In this document: positions 44,699 to 52,399 of the stretch, piece by piece
How the letters are laid out: the number at the start of each line of letters is the position of its first letter
How positions within the stretch are numbered: the stretch's first letter is position 1
Assembly: GCA_946482515.1 (NCBI GenBank)
Contig: CAMLRS010000001.1
Location: forward strand, 124,001-188,000
Length of the DNA: 64,000 nucleotides
Source: an uncultured Flavobacteriales bacterium
GTDB taxonomy: Bacteria; Bacteroidota; Bacteroidia; Flavobacteriales; Crocinitomicaceae
Direction: 5' to 3'
The notes under the pieces: model-generated
The model's database searches: none
Seen by the model: only the letters and a program-made list of their open reading frames with translations
Told to the model about the DNA's origin: nothing
Position numbers and translations under genes: made by a program

Positions 44699-45304
44699 AT
44701 GATCGAATATATTATAGGTATCTGGAAAAAATATGCGGCCACTTTCTACATTTGGGCATCATGTATCGGATTGCTTTTTCTGGTAGGATGGTGTCATGCA
44801 TTTACAGTGTCTTTAGAGTACGAAGATTTTCAACTGACCTCTCTTGATCTTGAACCAAATATCGTTGACAATGCTAGATTGTCGAAAGGCAATTACAGTA
44901 ATTTCATTCGGATTGGATTTGAATCACTTGATAGAGCTGAACTGGATTTTGATCAGTTTGATACAGACGTACTTGATAATTATTATGGAATACAAATAAA
45001 AATTTTATTCAGGAATGGGCTTTTCACTACGAGCGATTTTGCGTTACAGGGGCTTCAACTTAAAAACGATTTGATCATAAAAGGATCGAACCTTCACAAA
45101 AGGTGGCATTCAACTAAGGAGCGTGAAGCACTAACCAACCTTTCAAGAAAAACTGTTAAGGCTGTTTATATTCGCATTTATCGGCATATTAGCTATGGCC
45201 CTTTCCCCGCAGGGCCTAAGACTCAAGATGATAAACTCTTTACTTCTTTTGGTGTTATTTCACGAAAAGAGGCTGAAGATTATAACTACACTCCCAGGAA
45301 TTAA
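44699..45304 (+). CDS. Orphan candidate immunity protein, membrane-anchored
   Basis: 201 residues with one N-terminal transmembrane segment (FYIWASCIGLLFLVGWCHAF) and a soluble domain outside. It follows the tip remnant by 22 bp, the usual toxin-immunity spacing here. It shows no clear similarity to the immunity candidate of the main tip, although the remnant tip is related to the main tip. It is the last gene of the island, 55 bp before the right-end arm repeats. Confidence 0.6.
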   Translation: MIEYIIGIWKKYAATFYIWASCIGLLFLVGWCHAFTVSLEYEDFQLTSLDLEPNIVDNARLSKGNYSNFIRIGFESLDRAELDFDQFDTDVLDNYYGIQIKILFRNGLFTTSDFALQGLQLKNDLIIKGSNLHKRWHSTKEREALTNLSRKTVKAVYIRIYRHISYGPFPAGPKTQDDKLFTSFGVISRKEAEDYNYTPRN

Positions 45305-45358
45305 GTTGTGAAAGAAGGGCTTTGAGAGTTGGTGATGCAATAGGCTAATTGAGCCAGG

Positions 45359-45376
45359 CTGTACCTTATTTGTACC
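45359..45376 (+). other. Island right arm: paired TGTACC repeats
   Basis: CTGTACC (45359-45365) and TTGTACC (45370-45376) with a 4-bp gap, the same spacing and orientation as the pair at 22593-22610. It lies 38 bp from the right attachment core. Confidence 0.65.
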
Positions 45377-45414
45377 CAAAACTCATAATAACCTGAAAAA
45401 CAATTGTAATTACA

Positions 45415-45432
45415 TTTTGTATCGGCAAATGA
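45415..45432 (+). other. attR: right attachment site, displaced original mnmE 3' end
   Basis: TTTTGTATCGG followed by CAAATGA, reading F-C-I-G-K-stop in frame. It codes for the same peptide as the end of mnmE but with GGC, AAA and TGA in place of GGA, AAG and TAA. Confidence 0.85.
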
Positions 45433-45507
45433 TTGCTCGCTGAAAATGTGTATATTAAATAGAGCGTTGACAGAAAATCTGTCTGCATTCATTTTAATTC
45501 ATTTTCA

Positions 45508-46026
45508 ATGCACCCGAACATTATTCAGAAAATTCATGAAGTAAGAGGCTGCAAGGTCATGCTGGATTTCGACCTCGCCGAGCTGTATGGAACAGAAACC
45601 AAACGTTTAAAAGAAGCAGTAAGACGAAACATTAATCGTTTCCCATCAGATTTCATGTTCGAACTTACCCGACAGGAATACGATTCTTTAAGGACGCAAA
45701 TTGCGTCCTTAGACGACAGCGGTCGCGGGAAACACAGCAAATACCTGCCTTTCGCCTTTACCGAACAGGGTGTGGCCATGCTGGCAAGTGTGCTGAGCAG
45801 TCCGATGGCAATTGAAGTCAATATCCAGATCGTCAGGGCTTTTGTACAGATGCGCAGGTTCGCACTCACCCACCAGGAATTAGCCGAACAATTGCTGCTG
45901 ATGGAACAGAAATACGACCAGCAGTTTAGCGATGTATATGAAGCCATTCAATACCTGTTGCAGAAAGACCAGCAGCTAATCGAACAGACCGAGCGTCAGA
46001 AGATTGGATTCAAACCGGCTAACTGA
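45508..46026 (+). CDS. ORF6N-domain DNA-binding protein
   Basis: 172 residues. The ORF6N domain is at about 5-95 (V-M-L-D-F-D-L-A-E-L-Y-G-T-E-T-K-R-L-K ... N-R-F-P-S-D-F-M-F-E-L, then A-F-T-E-Q-G-V-A-M-L-A-S-V-L). A C-terminal helical tail follows (about 110-170). The family occurs in phages and chromosomes of Bacteroidota and is thought to bind DNA; its target is unknown. It is the first gene outside the island and has the higher GC of the host chromosome. Confidence 0.88.
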   Translation: MHPNIIQKIHEVRGCKVMLDFDLAELYGTETKRLKEAVRRNINRFPSDFMFELTRQEYDSLRTQIASLDDSGRGKHSKYLPFAFTEQGVAMLASVLSSPMAIEVNIQIVRAFVQMRRFALTHQELAEQLLLMEQKYDQQFSDVYEAIQYLLQKDQQLIEQTERQKIGFKPAN

Positions 46027-46138
46027 CATCCGAGAACTGCTCACTGTTTACTATTCACTGCCAGCTATTCGCCCAGAACACCATCTCCCAAAAAAATGCA
46101 ACAGACTTCAGGTTTGGCCGGGAATTTGTAATTTGGTT

Positions 46139-47203
46139 GTGAAAAAACTAAAAGTCGTGAACCGATACTTATTTCTCCTTTTCTCCCTGTTTAGCCTGCC
46201 AAAGGCTTTCTCCCAGGAGACCACTATCCGCATGATTGTGAACGAAGAAACACAGGAATGCCGCCGTATGATCCCGATGACCTGTCTGCTTGTACAAAGA
46301 GACGGATCACAGGAATGGACGCTGTTTTACGATCGGATCAAGGGATTCGAACACGAACAGGGCTACCGTTACGAAATTATCGTAGTTCAAACCCGTCGAC
46401 CGGAACCTATTCCGCAGGATTTGTCCGAATACCTCTATCGTCTCGAAAAAGTCGTGAGCAAAACCTGGATGTACCCGGAAAAGTCCGGTAACTCGGATAA
46501 TACCTGGAAAGTAGGCTCGCTGAATGGCGTTCAATTGAACACCGACGACATTTACTTTTCCTTCAACGAAGACTCGACTGCGATTTCCGGGAAAAGCGGT
46601 TGCAACCAGTTTTCCGTTCCCGTTAGCTTTAATAAGAAGCGTACGAAGATCAAAACCAAAGGCATCACTTCTACACTGATGATGTGCAGTGAAGAGCAAA
46701 TGCAGCGCGAACAGGCTTTTACTTCGGCTTTGTCTAATGCTAAATTCAAGTTGAGTAAGGACGGCGAGCAGTGGCTTTGGAAAAAAGGACGCAAAGTGGT
46801 TTTAATTGCGGAGCCGCATACATTACCGCTAGAACCATCTGCACAACGTACGCCATGGGATTTCTTTGATGGAAAAACCCTGAAAGTAATCCAGCTCAAC
46901 GGTGAAAGCGTCGGTCTTGAAAACGCGCACCTGGTATTCGACAAAAAAGCCGGGCGTTTCAGCGGCAATAACGGCTGCAACCAGACAGGCGGTTCTTTCT
47001 CTTCAGAAAATGGTACCATCCGTTTCAGCGAAGTATATTCCACGAAAATGGCCTGCATGGATGAAGAAGTGCAAAAAGTCGAAAAAGGCATCAATGTGGT
47101 TTTCGCAGAAAAAAATCTCACAATCGACTTTGCAGAGCACGTCATGAATATCTACGGCCCCGACGGCAAGCTGGTCCTGATGCTGGCGGCTGAGAAGCGA
47201 TAA
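46139..47203 (+). CDS. Secreted DUF4377 and double META-domain protein
   Basis: 354 residues from the GTG at 46139, which gives a signal peptide (V-K-K-L-K-V-V-N-R-Y-L-F-L-L-F-S-L-F-S-L ... A-F-S-Q). The frame is open back to 46004 inside the ORF6N gene, but that extension would bury the signal. DUF4377 at about 20-105, then two META (HslJ-like) domains at about 120-220 (W-K-V-G-S-L-N-G-V, G-K-S-G-C-N-Q-F) and about 245-350 (L-K-V-I-Q-L-N-G-E, F-S-G-N-N-G-C-N-Q, S-T-K-M-A-C). META domains are linked to envelope stress or heat-shock lipoproteins; the exact role is unknown. Confidence 0.82.
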   Translation: MKKLKVVNRYLFLLFSLFSLPKAFSQETTIRMIVNEETQECRRMIPMTCLLVQRDGSQEWTLFYDRIKGFEHEQGYRYEIIVVQTRRPEPIPQDLSEYLYRLEKVVSKTWMYPEKSGNSDNTWKVGSLNGVQLNTDDIYFSFNEDSTAISGKSGCNQFSVPVSFNKKRTKIKTKGITSTLMMCSEEQMQREQAFTSALSNAKFKLSKDGEQWLWKKGRKVVLIAEPHTLPLEPSAQRTPWDFFDGKTLKVIQLNGESVGLENAHLVFDKKAGRFSGNNGCNQTGGSFSSENGTIRFSEVYSTKMACMDEEVQKVEKGINVVFAEKNLTIDFAEHVMNIYGPDGKLVLMLAAEKR

Positions 47204-47221
47204 TTAACAACTTTCGATACG

Positions 47222-47256
47222 ATCCCTGTTTTTCGATGAAGAGCAGGGATTTTTTA
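47222..47256 (+). terminator. Terminator after the META gene
   Basis: ATCCCTG pairs with CAGGGAT (47244-47250) and is followed by T5. Confidence 0.75.
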
Positions 47257-47321
47257 TGCTTAATGTTACGGTAAAGATCGAGAGAAAGAAAAAGACTCCC
47301 CGACTACTGCAAAAAGCAGGA

Positions 47322-48737
47322 TCATAGTTTGGATTTCATGCAGGTCCCTATCACACTGCCATATTGAAGCATTTCAAGCTTCACGCCGCCGTCTTCCATT
47401 GTCGTGAATCGCAATACTGCGTCGTTACCGCCTTGCAGTATTCCCTGGAATTCTCCCGGGGCTACCGGAAAAAAGCGCAAATCCCACGGTATATTTGTAG
47501 AATTATGAATCAGGTGGCCATTCAGACTGGTGATGGCCTGTACGTTCTCCTTGTCATCCTGATCTATATAGATTCCCGTGTATTGTTCCAGCCCGGCCTC
47601 CGCCAGGGGAATCCTGGCCCTGAATTCCATTGTCAGCGGCTGTTCGTTCAATACCTGCATGATGTTCATAAAAGGATAAGCGCCCATTTTAAAGTTTTGC
47701 AAGGTGATGATCGTCCTGTCGTTCACAGAATCGTGGTATATGAATGTCGTATAACCGTCCCAGCTGCCCGTATGTCCGAAAGCGAATTTGTTTTCCCCTC
47801 TGGATATGTCCAGTCCATAGCCGTAAGCGATGTTTTCTCCCTCCGTGGTTTTTGTTACACGCGTCATTTCTTCAAACTCATCTTCTGTGAACAACTTATT
47901 TTCCCGCAGGGCCTTGATCCACTTGTAGACGTCTTCGACCGTTGAATTTACCTTGGCATTTCCGACAATACCATCTAAAAAACGAACCATATCTTCACCA
48001 TAGCGGGGATCTTCCGAAGTGACCTTATCGAACGAGCCCCTGGCCCATACATAACCGACGGCGTAATTTTTCAGTTTTCGTTCATGCTGCCGCCTGTTAT
48101 AAACAAACGTGTTTTTCATGCCGAGGGGCTTGAATATATTCTTTGCAAGAAATTCAGCATAGCTCTCGCCCGAAACGCGCTCTATAATACTTGCCAGCAA
48201 AGCATAGTTGGTATTGGTGTATTCGTGTCTGCTGCCCGGGACGAACTGAAGCGTATCTCTCCGCGACGCGTAGAAGCTTATCAGGTCATCGTTGGTTGCA
48301 ATGCGCAACTTGTCCCACGTTTGAGGCATGTCCATCAGGAATTCGGGAACGCCGCTCGTATGCCTCAGCAGGTCGTTGATCGTAACCGACTCCCAGGAAG
48401 CAAGCTCCGGGATGTACAATGACAACCTGTCGGTGTAACTGAGCTTGCCCTGTCTTTTAAGCAATACAATGGCCGCGGCCGTAAATTGTTTGGAGCATGA
48501 AGCCAGCTCGAAAACCGTTCTGGTATTATTACTGCTCTTCGTGATTTCGTTGCTGTATCCGTATCCCTTTTGAAAGACAACTTCGCCTTTTTCTGCAATC
48601 AGAACGCTTCCGTTGAATTGATGCTGGGCATACATTACCCCGAATACGCTGTCGAGAAGCTGTGCCTTCCGGCTGTGCTGTGCAAATATGCTGGCGGATA
48701 AAAGAATGCAGCAGAATGTAAGTCGTAAATTGTTCAT
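47322..48737 (-). CDS. Secreted serine hydrolase, beta-lactamase/PBP class C fold
   Basis: 471 residues from the ATG at 48737 (signal MNNLRLTFCCILLSASIFAQ); a longer frame to 48788 would overlap the promoter. Active-site motifs are S-C-S-K (Ser80, Lys83), Y-T-N (in the E-Y-T-N-T-N-Y-A segment) and F-G-H-T-G. The family includes class C beta-lactamases, D-aminopeptidases and esterases; the C-terminal about 110 residues are a lipocalin-like extra domain. Substrate is unknown. The upstream 28-bp inverted repeat and TetR gene suggest induction by a small molecule. Confidence 0.88.
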   Translation of the reverse strand: MNNLRLTFCCILLSASIFAQHSRKAQLLDSVFGVMYAQHQFNGSVLIAEKGEVVFQKGYGYSNEITKSSNNTRTVFELASCSKQFTAAAIVLLKRQGKLSYTDRLSLYIPELASWESVTINDLLRHTSGVPEFLMDMPQTWDKLRIATNDDLISFYASRRDTLQFVPGSRHEYTNTNYALLASIIERVSGESYAEFLAKNIFKPLGMKNTFVYNRRQHERKLKNYAVGYVWARGSFDKVTSEDPRYGEDMVRFLDGIVGNAKVNSTVEDVYKWIKALRENKLFTEDEFEEMTRVTKTTEGENIAYGYGLDISRGENKFAFGHTGSWDGYTTFIYHDSVNDRTIITLQNFKMGAYPFMNIMQVLNEQPLTMEFRARIPLAEAGLEQYTGIYIDQDDKENVQAITSLNGHLIHNSTNIPWDLRFFPVAPGEFQGILQGGNDAVLRFTTMEDGGVKLEMLQYGSVIGTCMKSKL

Positions 48738-48785
48738 TATGAAAATATTCATGAGCGCTTGTTCACACAGGCCGTTAACCGGGAC

Positions 48786-48824
48786 CAAATATAAACATAT
48801 AAGTCACCGATTGGTGACTTATAT
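48786..48824 (-). promoter_or_regulatory. TetR-type operator next to the serine hydrolase promoter
   Basis: ATATAAGTCACC (48797-48808) and its exact complement (48813-48824) form a perfect 12+12-bp inverted repeat with a 4-bp centre. On the minus strand a -7 box TATATTTG (48793 to 48786) follows 3 bp later, so the operator covers the region between the -33 and -7 positions. Confidence 0.75.
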
Positions 48825-48863
48825 CTCGTTTTTTTCCCTCTTGTGTACTATGCAAGCTTTATA

Positions 48864-49478
48864 TTACAGCTGTTCGAACGCCTGTTTATTGAGAAAGGAC
48901 AGTGCTTCCCGGATCTGCTGGCGTCCTGCTTCACTATTGAGATCGATACCGCAGAATGTACCTGTATTAACTGCAGCGTGCAGGTTCAGGTAATAGATGC
49001 CAGAGACCAGGATGGCTGCAACGGCGCGGTAACTTCCGGCTTGCTTCCCGAAAAACGGATCGGTAAAATTGCCAAACAGCAGCTCGCCCGTACGCTCCTG
49101 TTGTTCGAGCAGAGTAGCGAGCGACTTTCTGTGCTCCGACAAGCGCCAGAGAATGATCTTCTGAAGCTCCGGATCGCCCGACATTTGTTCGTATTGCTGA
49201 AGAAGCATTCCTTCGGTGAAAGCTTTCCCGCCGTCTGTAACTTTATTCGGGACCGATTTGTCTTCTATGTTGCTCCAGAAATCTTTTGCCAGCAAGTATT
49301 CATCCAGCAGCTGGTCCAGTCCGCCGAAATATTTATATATCAGCTTTTTGTCAAGGCCGGCCACTTCGGCGATATAATTGATCTTCAATGCAGAAAACCC
49401 TTTGGTCATAAGGATCTTGCCCACCGCCCCCAGAAAGCGCTCCTTACTTTTTTCTTTATTTCTTATCGTATCTGCCAT
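48864..49478 (-). CDS. TetR-family transcriptional regulator
   Basis: 204 residues. N-terminal TetR HTH (I-L-M-T-K-G-F-S-A-L-K-I-N-Y-I-A-E-V-A-G-L-D-K-K-L-I-Y-K-Y-F-G-G) and an all-helical ligand domain. It is encoded directly upstream of the serine hydrolase on the same strand, with the palindromic operator between them. The likely function is repression of the hydrolase in the absence of a ligand; autoregulation would need another site further upstream. Confidence 0.9.
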   Translation of the reverse strand: MADTIRNKEKSKERFLGAVGKILMTKGFSALKINYIAEVAGLDKKLIYKYFGGLDQLLDEYLLAKDFWSNIEDKSVPNKVTDGGKAFTEGMLLQQYEQMSGDPELQKIILWRLSEHRKSLATLLEQQERTGELLFGNFTDPFFGKQAGSYRAVAAILVSGIYYLNLHAAVNTGTFCGIDLNSEAGRQQIREALSFLNKQAFEQL

Positions 49479-49571
49479 ATTTCATGAAACCGGGAAGCGT
49501 AGTTCGATCGGGTTGCAACTTTAAATGGTTGCGTTCACAACCAGATGAGCTAATTTCTTAAATATTATTAC

Positions 49572-49601
49572 ATAAAAAAAGGGAAAGCAATGCTTTCCCT
49601 T
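49572..49601 (-). terminator. Terminator of tRNA-Phe
   Basis: On the minus strand GGGAAAGCA pairs with TGCTTTCCC and is followed by T7. Confidence 0.85.
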
Positions 49602-49608
49602 GATATCG

Positions 49609-49681
49609 TGGTGATGGACGGAATCGAACCGCCGACACATAGATTTTCAGTCTATTGCTCTACCAACTGAGCTACATCACC
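49609..49681 (-). tRNA. tRNA-Phe (anticodon GAA)
   Basis: 73 nt on the minus strand. Acceptor arm GGTGATG / CATCACC with discriminator A, D-loop AGCTCAGTTGGTAGAGC, anticodon stem ATAGA / TCTAT with loop CTGAAAA (anticodon GAA), T-arm with GGTTCGATTCC. The CCA end is not encoded. Terminator follows. Confidence 0.96.
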
Positions 49682-49760
49682 TTACCGTTTGGTGGGTGCA
49701 AAGATAGCCATAGGATTCAAAATACCTACAAAATCCTCAACTTTTTTTCGAAATGCGGGT

Positions 49761-49768
49761 TATCTTTG
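49761..49768 (+). promoter_or_regulatory. -7 box TATCTTTG of coaX
   Basis: Exact TAnnTTTG match 6 bp before the coaX ATG, implying a leaderless or nearly leaderless message. Confidence 0.55.
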
Positions 49769-49774
49769 TTCTGC

Positions 49775-50500
49775 ATGAACCCACAAGCTCTTTCCCTGGT
49801 TGTCGATGCCGGAAATACCCGGATCAAAACTGCTGTTTTCCAAGGCGATACTCTTGTCGAGGTCCGAAGCTTCACGAAAAACGAGCTCACCGAGCTCAAA
49901 AACTTTTTACAGCATTGTCATCAGCTGCCGGCGATCATTGCCTCTGTAAAAGCCGATAAAGACACCAAATGGCTCCAGCAATTGCTGCCCAACGCACAAT
50001 TGTTCCGCTCTACAATGAAGCTGCCGCTGAACATTGCCTATGAAACGCCCGAGACGCTTGGAGCCGACCGCTTGTGTAATGCCATTGCGGCCTACGACAT
50101 CGCGCAGCAGGCTTGTCTGGTGATCGATATCGGGACGTGCGTGAAATACGATTTCGTCGATAACGAAGGAACCTACCACGGTGGCGCCATTTCGCCCGGC
50201 ATTGCCATGCGATTTCAGGCTATGCATACGTTTACGGGAAAACTGCCGTTAATAGAGGACATGATCATACCCGACACCATTGGAAAAAACACCCTCGACG
50301 CCATGCGCAGCGGCGTTATGCATGGGGTAATCAACGAAATCAACGGTTTTATCGCCTCCTACAAGGCACGCTTTCCGCATATCCGGCTGTTTCTCACCGG
50401 CGGCGACGCACAAAATTTTGATTTGGGACATATTAATGGCATCTTTGCCGACGAAAATCTAACCTTAAAAGGGTTGCAACGAACATTAGCTCAATTATGA
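49775..50500 (+). CDS. coaX: Type III pantothenate kinase
   Basis: 241 residues from the ATG at 49775; the frame is open upstream through the tRNA complement, which is meaningless. It phosphorylates pantothenate, the first step of coenzyme A synthesis. Motifs: phosphate-1 loop V-V-D-A-G-N-T-R-I-K, G-A-D-R-L-C-N-A-I-A-A-Y and I-D-I-G-T-C-V-K-Y-D, with the catalytic Asp in GADR. Its stop overlaps the next gene (ATGA), starting a run with outer-membrane protein and lptC genes. Confidence 0.95.
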   Translation: MNPQALSLVVDAGNTRIKTAVFQGDTLVEVRSFTKNELTELKNFLQHCHQLPAIIASVKADKDTKWLQQLLPNAQLFRSTMKLPLNIAYETPETLGADRLCNAIAAYDIAQQACLVIDIGTCVKYDFVDNEGTYHGGAISPGIAMRFQAMHTFTGKLPLIEDMIIPDTIGKNTLDAMRSGVMHGVINEINGFIASYKARFPHIRLFLTGGDAQNFDLGHINGIFADENLTLKGLQRTLAQL

Positions 50501-51840
50501 TCCATAAGCTTTTTCCACTTCTCGTCCTGAGTCTTACCGGTGTGGCCACTGCTCAATATTCCACTTCTCCGTTCAGTACGCAGGGTTTGGGTGAGGCAGG
50601 CGGGCTTGAAGAGCCGCAGTTCGGAGGAATCGGGACTTGCCGCACAGCCTACATGGATTCCCTGAGCGTTAACCTGTTCAACCCTTCCAGCTATGCATTC
50701 CTCTCAAAAGGACAACCGCTGTTCTCTATCGGGATTTCAAGCCGGTTTTCCCGTTTCACCGAAGATGGCAACTCGAGCGACGGCCGCGTAGTGGGAATCA
50801 GCCATATTGCCATGGTCATTCCTGCCACCAGACGCCTTGGTTTTGCTGTAGGCCTTCAGCCCTTCACACGTCGTGGTTACGAGATCGTTCAGAAACAGCA
50901 GGTCGAAGCAGATACGTTCCGTTATACCTATTTCGGGAGCGGCAGCACCCAACAGGTATTGGGTGGAGTATCATTCAAAGTACTCGATTTCAAACGTCAT
51001 ACACTCGCACTTGGCGCCAACTACGCTTTCCTGTTCGGATCGGTGAACAGCGAACGCCGCAGCGAATTGATCGGTAACGATCCTGCTGGTGGTGTGGACA
51101 AGGAAGAATACCGTCTGCACAGCGGTTATTATACGCTGGGGATGAATTACACCACCAATCTCGATTTTCAGGGCAACAGCCAGTTGCGCGTAGCTGCGGT
51201 CTATACACCTCAGCAAAGCCTCTCGGCACATCGCGACTACATGCTGTTTTACGCCACCGACGTGGCCGACCAGCGCACCTATAGTATTCTCGACAGCATC
51301 GAAGACGACAAAGGAACAATCGTTTACCCGTCTTCCATGTCGCTTGGATTCAGCTACAGCTTCCAGCCGGAAGGTGGCGTGGACTACAAGCATAAATCCG
51401 TTTACCAGGTAATGGTGTTCGGTGATTTCAGCAGTACCGACTGGAAATCCTATTCAGCACGCTTCAGCAACGAACAGCCGGTAAATCCGATGGTCAACAG
51501 CCAGCGCTTTTCATTAGGCGCTCAGTTTACACCGAATGTGGATGCTTCCGATCGTAAAGTGAAAAACTACTTCGGTCGTATTCGTTACCGTACAGGTGGT
51601 TACTTCGAAACGCTGCCTTATATGGACAACGGCACCCAGCTCACCGGATACGGAGTCACAGCCGGATTTGGCTTGCCGATCAGCAATCTGCAAAGCAATT
51701 CCTCCTTCAATATCAGCCTGTTGTACGGAAACCGTGGAACGAGCGGAGGCCTGAAAGAACAATTCGTCAGCTTCAACGTCGGGCTGATCATTGCACCTGC
51801 ACGTTATGAACGCTGGTTCCGGAAAGTAAAACTGGATTGA
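50497..51840 (+). CDS. Outer-membrane beta-barrel protein of unknown function
   Basis: 447 residues: signal peptide (MIHKLFPLLVLSLTGVATAQ), then alternating hydrophobic/aromatic strands (FSIGISSRFSRF, L-G-F-A-V-G-L-Q-P-F, Y-T-L-G-M-N-Y-T-T, S-L-G-F-S-Y-S-F) ending in a barrel-type strand (F-N-V-G-L-I-I-A-P) a little before the basic C-terminus. FadL/OmpP1-like size. Encoded between coaX and lptC, an arrangement I recall from other flavobacteria. The substrate is unknown. Confidence 0.75.
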   Translation: MIHKLFPLLVLSLTGVATAQYSTSPFSTQGLGEAGGLEEPQFGGIGTCRTAYMDSLSVNLFNPSSYAFLSKGQPLFSIGISSRFSRFTEDGNSSDGRVVGISHIAMVIPATRRLGFAVGLQPFTRRGYEIVQKQQVEADTFRYTYFGSGSTQQVLGGVSFKVLDFKRHTLALGANYAFLFGSVNSERRSELIGNDPAGGVDKEEYRLHSGYYTLGMNYTTNLDFQGNSQLRVAAVYTPQQSLSAHRDYMLFYATDVADQRTYSILDSIEDDKGTIVYPSSMSLGFSYSFQPEGGVDYKHKSVYQVMVFGDFSSTDWKSYSARFSNEQPVNPMVNSQRFSLGAQFTPNVDASDRKVKNYFGRIRYRTGGYFETLPYMDNGTQLTGYGVTAGFGLPISNLQSNSSFNISLLYGNRGTSGGLKEQFVSFNVGLIIAPARYERWFRKVKLD

Positions 51841-52397
51841 TGCTTCCGCGCCGGAAATATGGTCTCCTGCTTTTGCTGATCACCGGCATCCTGGTTGCTT
51901 CATGTGTCAACGATCTCGAATCCATTAAGAAAGTCACGTTCCGACCGGACGATCCCGACGAAAAGACCAGCAATCTCGAGCTCACCTACACCGATTCAGG
52001 CTATGCCAAAGTACGGTTGTATGCCAAGCTCGCCGAATCGTTTTCCTCGCCGAAATCCGTCATCAAATTCAAAGACGGCGTTCGCGTGGAATTCTACAAC
52101 GAAAACGGCCAGATTGCTTCCATCCTGACGGCCTTGTATGGTGAGATCAACGAAGAAGACGGCACCATGCTCGTACGCGATTCCGTTCGGCTGTTCAATC
52201 CGAACAACAAAAAGCGCATGGAAACCGAAGTGCTTTACTGGAACCGTGCCGACAGCACCATCTATACCGATAAAATGGTGATGGTACGCACCCCGAAATC
52301 ACTGCTGTTCGGAACCGGTATCCGCACCAAACAGGATTTTTCGACCTACACCTTTTTAAAGCCGCAAGGACAAATTGACATCAACGAAAAAGAATAA
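51840..52397 (+). CDS. lptC: LPS export periplasmic protein LptC
   Basis: 185 residues from the ATG overlapping the previous stop (TGATG). Lipoprotein-type N-terminus (LLLLLITGILVASC) and a beta-jelly-roll core (L-E-L-T-Y-T-D-S-G-Y-A-K-V-R-L-Y-A, F-K-D-G-V-R-V-E-F-Y-N, M-L-V-R-D-S-V-R-L-F-N, F-G-T-G-I-R-T-K-Q-D-F). LptC passes LPS from LptBFG to LptA. The lipobox cysteine instead of a plain transmembrane anchor is usual in Bacteroidota. Confidence 0.85.
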   Translation: MLPRRKYGLLLLLITGILVASCVNDLESIKKVTFRPDDPDEKTSNLELTYTDSGYAKVRLYAKLAESFSSPKSVIKFKDGVRVEFYNENGQIASILTALYGEINEEDGTMLVRDSVRLFNPNNKKRMETEVLYWNRADSTIYTDKMVMVRTPKSLLFGTGIRTKQDFSTYTFLKPQGQIDINEKE

Positions 52398-52399
52398 AG

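Noticed and set aside
44699..45304. The last island gene as a homologue of the main tip's immunity lipoprotein
   Set aside because: No convincing shared segments by eye; one is a lipoprotein, the other has a transmembrane anchor.
45508..46026. ORF6N gene as part of the island
   Set aside because: It lies outside the right attachment site and has the base composition of the chromosome.
46004..46138. META protein beginning inside the ORF6N gene
   Set aside because: The extra 45 residues lack domain character and precede a good signal peptide that starts at GTG 46139.
49655..49774. Upstream extension of coaX
   Set aside because: This is the complement of tRNA-Phe; the type III kinase begins at the phosphate-loop segment after ATG 49775.
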